Positions 6,846 through 14,690 are shown, counted from the first letter of the stretch. The stretch is DNA of 33,042 bases from Paenibacillus phyllosphaerae (GCF_014192105.1 NZ_JACHXK010000038.1:1-33042); one strand, 5' to 3'. Notes: a model not told the origin generated them from the sequence alone. Program-made: numbers and translations.

Positions 6846-8093
6846 TTATCTTACAGGTGCTGGGGGCACATGCGTATACGATCCAATTACGACATCCGGC
6901 AGCTCGTCCGCAAAGATCTCCAACATTTGCTTCATGCCGTAGATCTCGCCTTGCGCCTTCGGAATGAGCGCTAGATAGCTCTCCGGGTCAATATTGAGGT
7001 TACGCATCTGAATCAGCTTCAAACCTGTCCGCTTAACAAAACCGATCATCGCCTCTATTTCTTCCTCACGATCCGTAACTCCAGGGAAAATGAGGTAGTT
7101 AATGGAGGTGTAGACGCCTTTGTCCGTTGCATAACGAAGCGACTTCTCGACATTCGCAAGCGTATACGCACGCGGCTTGTAGTAGGCATTGTAATGCGCA
7201 TCCAGCGCACTGATCGTACTGACGCGCATCAGATTCAGCCCGGCATCTACGATCGCTCGCATATGATCCGTCAGCCCGGCGTTCGTGTTGATGTTAATGT
7301 AACCCATATCCGTGCGACTGCGCACGATCCGCATCGCTTCCACGATAATCTTCGCTTGCGTAGACGGCTCGCCCTCGCAACCTTGTCCGAAGCTGATGAT
7401 CGACTCCGGCGTCTTCAGATGCTCCATCATGATCTCAACCACCTCGTCCACGGTCGGCTTGAAGTTCATCCGGGTCTGTGGAGCAGGAAAACCGCTGTCA
7501 TCCGGCTGCTCAGATATACAGCCGAAGCATCCCGCATTGCAGGAATACGAGACCGGCACGGCTCCTTCCCAACGATTCAGGAACGTGTTCGAGGAAGTGA
7601 GGCACTCGTAGCCGAGCGCACAATGGGATAAGTGCTTATAGAGACGGTTCTCCGGATATTTGGCCAACAGACGTTCGACGCCGACCTTCACTTCCTGCCT
7701 GTCGCAGTTGTCCGGGTTCCAGCGTTCAGGATCGTCGCTTTGCTGCGCGGCCACATAAAATCCGCCGTCCTTCCAAACGACCGCAGAGTAGCCGAACAAA
7801 GGCAGCACCTGCGTCTTGTCCGTCTTCATGTAGCTAGGGATGCAAAGGCGAGTGAAGCCTTGCGGCAGAAGGGCGCCTACCGCCTGGACGTTGCCTGGCA
7901 GCGGACGCATATTGCCCTCAGGGTCTATTCCGATCGGCCTAGTGAACGGCAGCCCGACCATCGTAGCTCCTTCCGGCAGCGGAATTAATTCGTCTTCCAT
8001 TAGTTCTACAACCATATCTCCGCTGCGGCCAAGCGCGGTCCAATCCGGATGGTCATAGAGGTTGCCTTGTTCATCGGCATATACGAGATTCAT
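6846..8093 (-). CDS. radical SAM protein of unknown substrate, rho-linked
   Basis: A 415-residue protein with the radical SAM 4Fe-4S motif C185-x3-C189-x2-C192 (CNAGCFGC). The motif is preceded by an unusual ~180-residue N-terminal region and by two more cysteines (C158, C164) just before the cluster. Downstream are the expected glycine-rich segment (GQGCEGEPS, about 238-246) and strands of a partial TIM barrel ending near 375. It lacks the long Cys-rich C-terminal SPASM pattern. The start at 8093 has GGAGGACATC immediately upstream. It follows rho by 27 nt on the same strand, so both are probably cotranscribed. Enzymatic chemistry by radical cleavage of S-adenosylmethionine follows from the family; the substrate is unknown. 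Confidence 0.85.
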   Translation of the reverse strand: MNLVYADEQGNLYDHPDWTALGRSGDMVVELMEDELIPLPEGATMVGLPFTRPIGIDPEGNMRPLPGNVQAVGALLPQGFTRLCIPSYMKTDKTQVLPLFGYSAVVWKDGGFYVAAQQSDDPERWNPDNCDRQEVKVGVERLLAKYPENRLYKHLSHCALGYECLTSSNTFLNRWEGAVPVSYSCNAGCFGCISEQPDDSGFPAPQTRMNFKPTVDEVVEIMMEHLKTPESIISFGQGCEGEPSTQAKIIVEAMRIVRSRTDMGYININTNAGLTDHMRAIVDAGLNLMRVSTISALDAHYNAYYKPRAYTLANVEKSLRYATDKGVYTSINYLIFPGVTDREEEIEAMIGFVKRTGLKLIQMRNLNIDPESYLALIPKAQGEIYGMKQMLEIFADELPDVVIGSYTHVPPAPVR

Positions 8094-8120
8094 GATGTCC
8101 TCCTAAATCCTTGTCCAAAA

Positions 8121-9461
8121 TTACGAAACCGGCGTCGTCCGGCTTGGCCTGCGGCTTGTACTGGAACCAGCCGTGCTCTGCGAACGGGCCTGCGTCGAAG
8201 GCGCTTGGACACCCGAAGTATCCAAGGAGGCCAAAAATTCTTCGTTGGTCTTCGTGTCGCCCAGCTTCTTCAGGAAGCTGTCCACGAATTCCATCGAGTC
8301 GTTCATGCTCTTGCGAATCGCCCACACCTTATCGAGTGCCTCTTTGCTTAGGAGCATCTCTTCGCGGCGCGTACCGGAACGGCGCATGTCGAGCGCCGGG
8401 AAAATACGGCGTTCTGCCAGCTTGCGGTCCAGATGAAGTTCCATATTGCCGGTACCCTTGAATTCCTCGTAGATGATATCGTCCATCCGGGAGCCGGTCT
8501 CAACGAGCGCAGTCGCCAGAATCGTTAAGCTGCCGCCCTCCTCAATATTCCGCGCGGAGCCGAAGAAACGCTTCGGCCGATGGAAGGAAGCCGGGTCAAT
8601 ACCGCCGCTGAGCGTTCTGCCCGATGGCGGAACAACGAGATTGTACGCCCGTGCAAGTCTTGTGATGCTATCCAGCAAAATGACAACGTCTTTCTTATGC
8701 TCCACGAGACGGAGCGCCCGCTCAAGCACGAGTTCCGCTACTTTAATATGATTCTCCGGCAGTTCATCAAAAGTCGAAGCGACAACTTCCCCTTTGACCG
8801 AACGTTGCATATCGGTAACTTCTTCCGGTCTTTCATCGATCAGCAGAACGAACAGTTCAATTTCCGGATGATTCAGCGCAATGCTGTTGGCAATCTCCTT
8901 CAAGAGCAAGGTCTTCCCCGCTTTAGGAGGCGCAACAACAAGTCCGCGTTGGCCAAGTCCAACAGGTGCGAGCAAATCCATAATACGCGTCGATATTTTA
9001 GTAGGGGAATGTTCGAGCACCAATTTCTTCTGCGGGTAAAGGGGAGTAAGGGCAGGGAAATGAAGACGTTCTGCGGCTTGTTCGGGGCTTTGTCCATTGA
9101 CCGCATTGACTTGAAGCAGTCCGAAATAACGCTCATTCTCTTTCGGCGCCCGGCACTTGCCGGATACGAGGTCGCCCGTTCTTAGGTCAAACTTGCGAAT
9201 TTGCGAAGCCGAGATATAAATATCCTCCGTACTCGGTAAATAATTGATCGGCCGCAAAAATCCGAAACCTTCGGGTAAAATCTCGAGCACCCCTTGCATG
9301 AACATCAGGCCGCTCTTCTCCGCTTGCGCGCGCAAGATGGCAAAAATAAGTTCCTTCTTCTTCAGCTGACCGTAATACGGAATCTGGTACTGTTTGGCAA
9401 GCTTATACAGCTCCGTCAGCTTCATCTCTTCCAGATCGGCGATCTGAAGATCTGTCGTCAT
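8121..9461 (-). CDS. rho: transcription termination factor Rho
   Basis: The hexameric RNA helicase that terminates untranslated transcripts. At 446 aa it has an N-terminal helix bundle (about 1-47), an OB-fold RNA-binding domain (about 50-125, GFGFLRP ... DIYISASQIRKFDLRTGD) and a RecA-type ATPase with Walker A (PPKAGKT, 178-184). Walker B (DVVILLDSITRLARAYN) and the Q/R loops are also present. The C-terminal ~30 residues are a low-complexity Ser/Thr/Arg tail that is absent from B. subtilis Rho. It lies between murA and the radical SAM gene, probably cotranscribed with the latter. The 9462-9573 gap contains a GC-rich hairpin (CGGTCCTGT/ACAGGGCCG) without a T-run. Confidence 0.97.
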   Translation of the reverse strand: MTTDLQIADLEEMKLTELYKLAKQYQIPYYGQLKKKELIFAILRAQAEKSGLMFMQGVLEILPEGFGFLRPINYLPSTEDIYISASQIRKFDLRTGDLVSGKCRAPKENERYFGLLQVNAVNGQSPEQAAERLHFPALTPLYPQKKLVLEHSPTKISTRIMDLLAPVGLGQRGLVVAPPKAGKTLLLKEIANSIALNHPEIELFVLLIDERPEEVTDMQRSVKGEVVASTFDELPENHIKVAELVLERALRLVEHKKDVVILLDSITRLARAYNLVVPPSGRTLSGGIDPASFHRPKRFFGSARNIEEGGSLTILATALVETGSRMDDIIYEEFKGTGNMELHLDRKLAERRIFPALDMRRSGTRREEMLLSKEALDKVWAIRKSMNDSMEFVDSFLKKLGDTKTNEEFLASLDTSGVQAPSTQARSQSTAGSSTSRRPSRTTPVS

Positions 9462-9573
9462 ATCATCACCACTTTATTCGTAATCTTGAGGAAAACTTCA
9501 TGATTCCTTCCATCATTGCCGGAATCGGCCCTGTCTATTCGAACAGGACCGATACCAAGCCTAAAATGTTACG

Positions 9574-10827
9574 TTATTCATCCTCACGCCATACATCAGC
9601 GCCAAGCGCCCTCAAATTCTCTACCAGGTTATCGTAACCGCGGTCGATATACTCGACGCCCGATATCTCCGTGACACCGTCGGTTACCGTCAAAGCGGCG
9701 ACAACCAATGCGGCTCCGCCACGCAAATCGGAGGCCCGAACCTTCGCGGCATTAAGCGGCCCGCCTTCAATGATGGCCGATCGGCCTTCCACACGAATAT
9801 TGGCTCCCATGCGAGAAAGCTCTGGTACATGCTTAAACCGATTGCTGTAAACATAATCACTCAGTATGCTTACGCCCGTCGCTTGCGTCAGCAAGCTGGT
9901 CATCGGGGACTGCAAGTCGGTCGCGAATCCCGGATAGACGAGCGCTTTGACATCGACCGCTTCATAATTCGGCTGGCCGACGATCCGAATGGACTCGTCC
10001 ATCTCATACACATGAACGCCCATCTCTTGCAGCTTCGCCGTCATCGCTTCCATATGCTTCGGAATGACATTATCGATGAGAACATCGCCGCGCGTTGCCG
10101 CCGCAGCAATCATGTAGGTGCCTGCTTGAATCCGGTCGGGAATGATGGAATGTCGGCAGCCATGCAGGCTGCTGACGCCTTCAATACGGATCGTCTCCGT
10201 TCCCGCGCCTTTAATCTTGGCACCCATGGCATTCAGGAGCGTTGCTACATCTATGATTTCAGGCTCTTTTGCCGCATTCTCGATAATCGTGGAGCCTTTG
10301 GCTCTTGAGGCCGCAAGCATAATGTTAATGGTCGCGCCTACGCTGACAACGTCCAGATAAATCTTGGCTCCGCGCAGCTCTTTCGCAACGATCCGGACTG
10401 AACCGTGGTCGTTGGTCACTTCCGCACCGAGCGCTTCAAAGCCTTTAATATGCTGCTCGATCGGCCGCGGCTCGAAGTTGCAACCGCCTGGAAGACCAAT
10501 CGTCGCCTCGCCAAACCGTCCGAGCATGGCGCCCATCAAATAATAAGAAGCACGAAGCAGCTTCACATTGCCATTGGGCATAGGCGTAGATACCATTTTG
10601 GCAGGATCGATGACGATCGTGTCGCCTTCCCAATGCACCGTACCGCCGAGTTCTTCCAAGATCTCGCTATATACCGCAACATCGCTGATATGAGGCAAAT
10701 TGTCCAAAACAACTGTTGATTCTGCAAGTATGGCAGCAGGTAAAAGTGCAACTGCACTGTTCTTGGCGCCGCTGATCTGAACGGTGCCGCGCAGCGGTTG
10801 TCCACCGCGAATCATTAATTTTTCCAT
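9574..10827 (-). CDS. murA: UDP-N-acetylglucosamine 1-carboxyvinyltransferase (MurA/MurZ type)
   Basis: Catalyses the first committed step of peptidoglycan synthesis, transferring enolpyruvate from PEP to UDP-GlcNAc, and is the fosfomycin target. The 417-residue EPT fold shows K22-N23 at the UDP-GlcNAc site (SGAKNSAV), the active-site loop with catalytic C116 (GLPGGCNFEPRP) and the C-terminal inverted repeat. Location next to rho points to the second Bacillus paralogue (murAB/murZ), not the one in the atp region. The start ATG at 10827 has GGGGAGG about 12 nt upstream. Upstream lies an orphan structured transcript (10986-11181) which could be a leader or a separate RNA. Confidence 0.96.
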   Translation of the reverse strand: MEKLMIRGGQPLRGTVQISGAKNSAVALLPAAILAESTVVLDNLPHISDVAVYSEILEELGGTVHWEGDTIVIDPAKMVSTPMPNGNVKLLRASYYLMGAMLGRFGEATIGLPGGCNFEPRPIEQHIKGFEALGAEVTNDHGSVRIVAKELRGAKIYLDVVSVGATINIMLAASRAKGSTIIENAAKEPEIIDVATLLNAMGAKIKGAGTETIRIEGVSSLHGCRHSIIPDRIQAGTYMIAAAATRGDVLIDNVIPKHMEAMTAKLQEMGVHVYEMDESIRIVGQPNYEAVDVKALVYPGFATDLQSPMTSLLTQATGVSILSDYVYSNRFKHVPELSRMGANIRVEGRSAIIEGGPLNAAKVRASDLRGGAALVVAALTVTDGVTEISGVEYIDRGYDNLVENLRALGADVWREDE

Positions 10828-10985
10828 CAGGCCCTAAATCCTCCCCATTCGGAAAGACACAAGATAGCTCTTCCAAAAGTGAAGTTACCTTTCGTGAATT
10901 TTTCCGCTATCGATGATTCCGCTGTAAAATCAATCCACATAAAACCAAACGTAACCTTCATTGACACACTTTTGGAGGATAACAA

Positions 10986-11007
10986 CAAAAAACCGCCCGG
11001 TCACGGT
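10986..11007 (-). terminator. terminator of the putative RNA upstream of murA
   Basis: On the minus strand ACCGT/GCGGT-type pairing (11007-10992, five pairs including a G-U) with a 6-nt loop is followed by TTTTTTGTTGTT. The stem is short but GC-rich. Confidence 0.5.
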
Positions 11008-11181
11008 GCGAACCCTATCCTGCTAAGGCGAAGGCATGCTTGGTACACAAGCTGCTATGCTCTTGTCCGCACAATATGAAGGCAGGTCCGGCACCGCAGT
11101 GCTGTCTGCGGCGGTTCACTCTTATAATAATAATCGTTCTGCAAGCCGGCTCGCAGCTTGGCGCCTGCCGCCTTGTCATCC
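10986..11181 (-). ncRNA. putative structured small RNA or murA leader, class unknown
   Basis: This stretch between spo0F and murA has an extended -10 promoter at 11188-11196 (TGGTATAAT on the minus strand) and ends in a GC-rich hairpin followed by six T. The predicted transcript is about 195 nt. It contains CCGCAG/CTGCGG (11094-11111), and two competing long-range pairings: AAGGCG/CGCCTT (11174-11169 with 11030-11025) and GGCAGG/CCTGCC (11169-11164 with 11086-11081). No convincing open frame with a ribosome site is visible. Mutually exclusive pairings ahead of a terminator suggest an attenuator of murA, but an independent sRNA fits equally well. I recognise no known family. Confidence 0.4.
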
Positions 11182-11187
11182 TGTGCC

Positions 11188-11196
11188 ATTATACCA
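11188..11196 (-). promoter_or_regulatory. extended -10 promoter between spo0F and murA
   Basis: TGGTATAAT on the minus strand matches the TGnTATAAT extended -10 exactly. No good -35 is seen at 16-18 nt; TTGTAC lies 20 nt upstream. It lies after the spo0F terminator, so it starts a new transcript. Confidence 0.6.
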
Positions 11197-11276
11197 CAAC
11201 GCTATCGTAATTTGTACAATCGGTGCAATCGCGCAAGGTTCGCGTACGTGTCGCAGATCACGCTCGTCGGGAGGAT

Positions 11277-11303
11277 AAAAAAAAGGATCCTAACTTAGGA
11301 TCC
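11277..11303 (-). terminator. intrinsic terminator of spo0F, overlapping its stop codon
   Basis: GGATCCTAA and TTAGGATCC (11285-11293 and 11295-11303) form a near-perfect palindrome, followed on the minus strand by eight T. The spo0F stop codon (11297-11295) lies inside the stem. Confidence 0.88.
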
Positions 11304-11693
11304 CGTCGCGTACCAGTTGCTCGTTCCATTGCCTTGCAGTTGCATATTCACCGCGATGCGCATCTCGTCAATATCGAAAGGCTTCGTGAAATGCATCAAC
11401 GCGCCATGGTCAGTCGCTTCCTTAATCATGTCGAGCTCGCCATAAGCGGTCATCATGATCACTTTAATTTCCTTATTGATCGCCTTCACATGCTTCAGAA
11501 TCTCAAGGCCATCCATACCTGGAATCTTCATATCCAGCAATACGAGATCAGGCGACTCAGATCTGACGATTTCAAGGGCCAGCTTGCCGTTGGAAGCTTG
11601 AAAGGTATTGTACCCTTCGCTGCTGAACACTTCCATCAGTAGGACACGTATACCGTTCTGATCATCGACAATCAACACTTTCTTCCTATCCAA
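11295..11693 (-). CDS. spo0F: sporulation phosphotransferase Spo0F
   Basis: A single-domain response regulator that passes phosphate from sporulation kinases to Spo0B in the phosphorelay leading to Spo0A. It has 132 aa with no output domain. The receiver residues fall at the exact Spo0F positions: acidic pair D10-D11, phospho-acceptor D54 (LVLLDMKIPGMDG), T82 and K104 (FTKPFD). A short C-terminal extension follows the receiver. The start is TTG at 11693 with GGGGAGGG 7 nt upstream. A SigH-type promoter lies about 80 nt upstream and a terminator overlaps the stop, so the gene is monocistronic. Location after pyrG matches Bacillus; the fbaA gene that follows spo0F there is absent here. Confidence 0.95.
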   Translation of the reverse strand: MDRKKVLIVDDQNGIRVLLMEVFSSEGYNTFQASNGKLALEIVRSESPDLVLLDMKIPGMDGLEILKHVKAINKEIKVIMMTAYGELDMIKEATDHGALMHFTKPFDIDEMRIAVNMQLQGNGTSNWYATGS

Positions 11694-11764
11694 TCTGATA
11701 CCCTCCCCGGAAATCCGCGGCGCAGATACGCCACGATTTGGTCAACACTTCCATATCTGTTGAT

Positions 11765-11794
11765 ATATTCGCCCACAACCATAGATTATCCTGC
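11765..11794 (-). promoter_or_regulatory. SigH-type promoter of spo0F
   Basis: On the minus strand GCAGGATAA (11794-11786) and GGCGAATAT (11773-11765) are 12 nt apart. This fits the SigH consensus (RnAGGAwww, 11-12 nt, RnnGAATww) at every fixed position. B. subtilis spo0F is known to have a SigH promoter, which supports the call. I did not find a convincing Spo0A box beside it. Confidence 0.75.
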
Positions 11795-11801
11795 ATCGCG
11801 C

Positions 11802-11843
11802 ATAAAAAAAGCGAGGGAACCTGTGATCAGGCTCACCTCGCTT
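11802..11843 (-). terminator. intrinsic terminator of pyrG
   Basis: On the minus strand AAGCGAGG ... CCTCGCTT (11843-11836 with 11816-11809), with an inner CCTG/CAGG pairing, is followed by seven T. Three further hairpins precede it in the pyrG 3' region (11848-11952). Confidence 0.9.
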
Positions 11844-11847
11844 AACT

Positions 11848-11952
11848 GCGCTTGCCATCTAAGGAGAAACGGCTGACGCCGTCTCAGATGGCTCAAGCGC
11901 GTTTCCTCCCGGAGGAAGAGAAGCGCAAGTATAGGCATGGAACGTATACTTG
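11848..11952 (-). other. array of three hairpins in the pyrG 3' region
   Basis: On the minus strand, in order: CAAGTATA/TATACTTG (11952-11926), TTCCTCC/GGAGGAA (11917-11903), and a large stem pairing GCGCTTG with CAAGCGC and AGATGG with CCATCT, with inner GAG/CTC and GGC/GCC pairs (11900-11848). They sit between the pyrG stop and its terminator. Pairing is seen; function is unknown. Confidence 0.6.
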
Positions 11953-11973
11953 CTTATATTTTCACGAATCGAA

Positions 11974-13578
11974 TTAGCCTTCAGCCACCTGAAGCGCCGC
12001 TTGCACGAAGCCGCGGAACAACGGCTGAGGACGGTTCGGACGGGAAGTGAATTCCGGATGGAATTGAACGGCCAGGAACCAAGGATGCTCCGGAAGTTCC
12101 ACCATCTCGACTAGGCGGCCATCCGGGGACGTACCCGAAATGCGAAGTCCTGTCGCTTCAATGCGCTCACGATACTCGTTGTTGAACTCATACCGGTGAC
12201 GATGACGCTCATAGACCAGCTCGTCGCCGTATTCGCGCTCTGCGAGCGAACCTGGAACCAGCTTACAAGGGTACAAGCCAAGGCGCATCGTGCCGCCCAG
12301 ATCCTCGATATCCTTCTGCTCTGGAAGCAAGTCGATAACCGGGTAAGGCGTCGACGGGTTAATCTCGGAGCTGTTCGCATCCAGAAGGCCCGTTACGTTA
12401 CGCGCATGTTCGATGACCGCAACTTGCATGCCCAGGCAAATACCGAAGAACGGAATGTTCTCTTCGCGCGCATAACGGATCGCGTTGATCTTGCCTTCGA
12501 TGCCGCGATCGCCAAAGCCGCCCGGCACCAGGATGCCGTGAATGCCTTGCAGCTTGTCCGCAACGTTCTGCTCGGTCACTTCTTCCGCGTTGACCCAACG
12601 GATCTTCACTTCGGAATCGTGAGCGAAGCCCGCGTGGCTAAGCGATTCCACGATCGACAGGTACGCATCATGCAGCGCTACGTATTTGCCTACAATCGCG
12701 ATCTCCGTCGTACGCTTCAGGTTCTTCACGCGGCTGACGAGGCCTTCCCACTCGGTCATGTTCGGCTCGTTCGCCGTCAGCTTGAGGTGATTGACGACAA
12801 TCTCGTCCAAGCCTTGCTCGCGCAGCATGAGCGGTACTTCATACAGCGTCGGCGCGTCGATACATTCGACTACCGCGTTCGCATCGATATCACAGAACAG
12901 CGCGATCTTGCGCTTCAGCTCTTCAGCGATCGGCTGCTCGGTACGGCATACGATAACGTTCGGCTGAATGCCGATGCTGCGCAGTTCCTTCACGCTATGC
13001 TGCGTCGGCTTCGTCTTCACTTCGCCGGCAGCCTTGATGAACGGAATAAGCGTTACGTGCACGTACATAACGTTATCGCGGCCGATGTCGCTCTTGATCT
13101 GACGGATCGCTTCGAGGAATGGCAAGCTCTCGATATCGCCTACTGTACCGCCGATTTCGGTAATAACAACATCGGAGCCCGTCTCTTTGCCTGCGCGGAA
13201 GACGCGGTCCTTGATTTCGTTCGTGATGTGAGGAATAACTTGAACCGTGCCGCCGAGGTATTCGCCGCGGCGCTCCTTCGTAATAACAGTGGAATAAATT
13301 TTGCCGGTCGTCACGTTGCTGTTCTTGGAAAGGTTGATGTCAATAAACCGCTCGTAATGGCCCAGATCGAGGTCTGTCTCTGCACCGTCATCGGTTACGA
13401 ATACCTCGCCGTGCTGGTAAGGGCTCATCGTGCCCGGGTCCACGTTAATGTATGGATCGAACTTCTGGATCGTCACTTTCAGACCCCGGTTCTTGAGCAA
13501 TCGGCCGAGCGATGCGGCCGTGATCCCTTTGCCCAATGACGACACGACACCGCCGGTTACAAAAATGTACTTGGTCAC
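11974..13578 (-). CDS. pyrG: CTP synthase
   Basis: Converts UTP to CTP using ATP and glutamine. The 534-residue enzyme has the N-terminal amidoligase domain (FVTGGVVSSLGKGITAASLGR, about residues 6-26). A class I glutamine amidotransferase domain follows, with the nucleophile cysteine in PFFGICLGMQ and the His-Glu pair in the C-terminal VQFHPEF. The start is GTG at 13578 with GGAGGG about 8 nt upstream. It follows rpoE as in Bacillus. A long leader with a terminator just before the gene suggests attenuation by CTP level (see 13643-13843). Confidence 0.98.
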   Translation of the reverse strand: MTKYIFVTGGVVSSLGKGITAASLGRLLKNRGLKVTIQKFDPYINVDPGTMSPYQHGEVFVTDDGAETDLDLGHYERFIDINLSKNSNVTTGKIYSTVITKERRGEYLGGTVQVIPHITNEIKDRVFRAGKETGSDVVITEIGGTVGDIESLPFLEAIRQIKSDIGRDNVMYVHVTLIPFIKAAGEVKTKPTQHSVKELRSIGIQPNVIVCRTEQPIAEELKRKIALFCDIDANAVVECIDAPTLYEVPLMLREQGLDEIVVNHLKLTANEPNMTEWEGLVSRVKNLKRTTEIAIVGKYVALHDAYLSIVESLSHAGFAHDSEVKIRWVNAEEVTEQNVADKLQGIHGILVPGGFGDRGIEGKINAIRYAREENIPFFGICLGMQVAVIEHARNVTGLLDANSSEINPSTPYPVIDLLPEQKDIEDLGGTMRLGLYPCKLVPGSLAEREYGDELVYERHRHRYEFNNEYRERIEATGLRISGTSPDGRLVEMVELPEHPWFLAVQFHPEFTSRPNRPQPLFRGFVQAALQVAEG

Positions 13579-13642
13579 TGATGATACCCTCCACGCTAGT
13601 AAGTTAAATTATAGGTTAACCCAAATCCGCACTAAAAAAAGG

Positions 13643-13686
13643 TGCTTAAAAAAGAAAAAAGTGACACCCGAATACGGGGGCACTTT
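13643..13686 (-). terminator. attenuator terminator in the pyrG leader
   Basis: On the minus strand AAAGTGCCCCCG-TATT-CGGGTGTCACTTT (13686-13658) is followed by TTTTCTTTTTT. It lies inside the transcript that starts at about 13828 and upstream of the pyrG start. Its 5' arm contains five consecutive C, as required by the Bacillus mechanism in which extra G residues at the RNA 5' end pair with the C-rich arm and prevent termination at low CTP. Confidence 0.8.
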
Positions 13687-13824
13687 ATAACTTTTGTCCT
13701 ATTACAAACATAGATCGCTGCACGATCGAAATCGCCCAACGCTATGTTTCTTAAGGGATGAAACGAGGTCAATGCCGACAGCGATGGCATGTCTTTTGTT
13801 TCATCTTGCATATCCGAACTTGAA

Positions 13825-13865
13825 GCCCATGCAATAGTTTATACTCAAGGAGAGGAGGCTGTCAA
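13825..13865 (-). promoter_or_regulatory. pyrG promoter with GGGC near the start point
   Basis: On the minus strand a perfect TTGACA (13865-13860) and TATAAA (13843-13838) are 16 nt apart. GGGC (13828-13825) follows 9 nt after the -10. In B. subtilis pyrG the transcript begins GGGC and G is added reiteratively when CTP is scarce. The 9-nt gap is slightly long, so initiation exactly at GGG is an inference. Confidence 0.7.
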
Positions 13866-13903
13866 GAGCGCAAAAGCTCGGATTTACCGCAGCTTTACAT
13901 GTC

Positions 13904-14452
13904 CTATTTTTCGTCTTCCTCGTCATTCGCTTCTTCGGATTCGCCTTCGGCTTCTTCCTCATCCGATTCTTCGTCTTCGAGCTCTTCGTCGTCGATCAGC
14001 ACTTCCTCGTCGACTTCTTCTTCCGTTTCGGCCTCGTCGAAGATCTCTTGATCCTCATCATACATATCGTAATCTTCTTCTTCCGCCGCGTATGTTTCTT
14101 CTTCCTCGTCGTCGGCGTAGAGATCCTCGTCCTCATCGTCGTCATTGATGATGCGCGGACGCTTCGCGCTTGTTACCGGATCTTCCGAACGTTCAACCGG
14201 ATACCAGCGCTTCAATCCCCATGTGTTGCTGCCGACGCACGCGAAGCGGCCGTCGATGTTAATCTCCGTATATACTTGCGCAATGACCTGGTCGATCTCG
14301 GCTTGAGACAGACCGCGAACCTTCGCAATCTCCTTCATTAGGTCCCGATAATAAAATGGCGTATTCGCCGCTTTCAGCAGTTCAAAGGCCAAATCGACCA
14401 TCGGCATCTCTTTCACGCGTTCCGGATCGATCTTCAATGTGATCTCGCTCAT
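13904..14452 (-). CDS. rpoE: RNA polymerase delta subunit
   Basis: Delta is a Firmicutes-specific polymerase subunit that raises transcription specificity and recycling. The 182 residues comprise a folded N-terminal HARE-HTH-like domain (about 1-90, with INIDGRFACVGSNTWGLKRWYP). A strongly acidic, low-complexity tail of Asp/Glu (about 100-182), expected to be disordered and to compete with nucleic acid, follows. The start at 14452 has GAGAGGGAG about 7 nt upstream. It heads the rpoE-pyrG-spo0F block. Upstream is an orphan leader-like structure ending in a terminator (14570-14700). Confidence 0.96.
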   Translation of the reverse strand: MSEITLKIDPERVKEMPMVDLAFELLKAANTPFYYRDLMKEIAKVRGLSQAEIDQVIAQVYTEINIDGRFACVGSNTWGLKRWYPVERSEDPVTSAKRPRIINDDDEDEDLYADDEEEETYAAEEEDYDMYDEDQEIFDEAETEEEVDEEVLIDDEELEDEESDEEEAEGESEEANDEEDEK

Positions 14453-14569
14453 GGGTACACTCCCTCTCGTACAAATGCGAAATATATCTTCGCTGCATGC
14501 GTTCCTTTTTCAACCTATAGTAAAACCTATTTTTTTCAAAAAAGCAAGCATGGACGAAAACGCACCCAT

Positions 14570-14690
14570 AAAAAAGAAAATAGCGAAGAGCTCCCGCTCT
14601 TCGCTTCGACTGTATCCATCCGAATACGACCTTTCCACCAAAGCCGCATCCGGTTGTAAGAACCGTTCCCACGGCTCTTCCTATATACTA
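14570..14690 (-). ncRNA. putative attenuator leader or small RNA upstream of rpoE, class unknown
   Basis: No minus-strand gene lies upstream of rpoE, because the next gene diverges. Yet a perfect 9-bp hairpin AGCGAAGAG/CTCTTCGCT (14605-14582) followed by a T-rich tail (TATTTTCTTTTTT) is present 120 nt before rpoE. About 50 nt further upstream is AAGAGCCGT-GGGA-ACGGTTCTT (14679-14658), a 9-bp stem with a tetraloop. A TA-rich TAGTATATAGG lies just ahead as a possible -10. This looks like a ~110-nt transcript ending in an intrinsic terminator. Whether it attenuates rpoE or is a separate RNA cannot be told. Confidence 0.4.

Noticed and set aside
9518..9545. hairpin between murA and rho as an intrinsic terminator
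   Set aside because: The stem is stable, but neither strand has a T-run after it; left as a structural note only.
12196..13539. 447-codon plus-strand frame opposite pyrG
   Set aside because: It is antisense to a complete pyrG with all motifs; Arg/Val/Asp-rich shadow of a GC-rich gene.
13789..14148. plus-strand frame rich in Arg and Leu opposite rpoE
   Set aside because: It is the complement of the Asp/Glu-rich delta tail; low complexity and no ribosome site.
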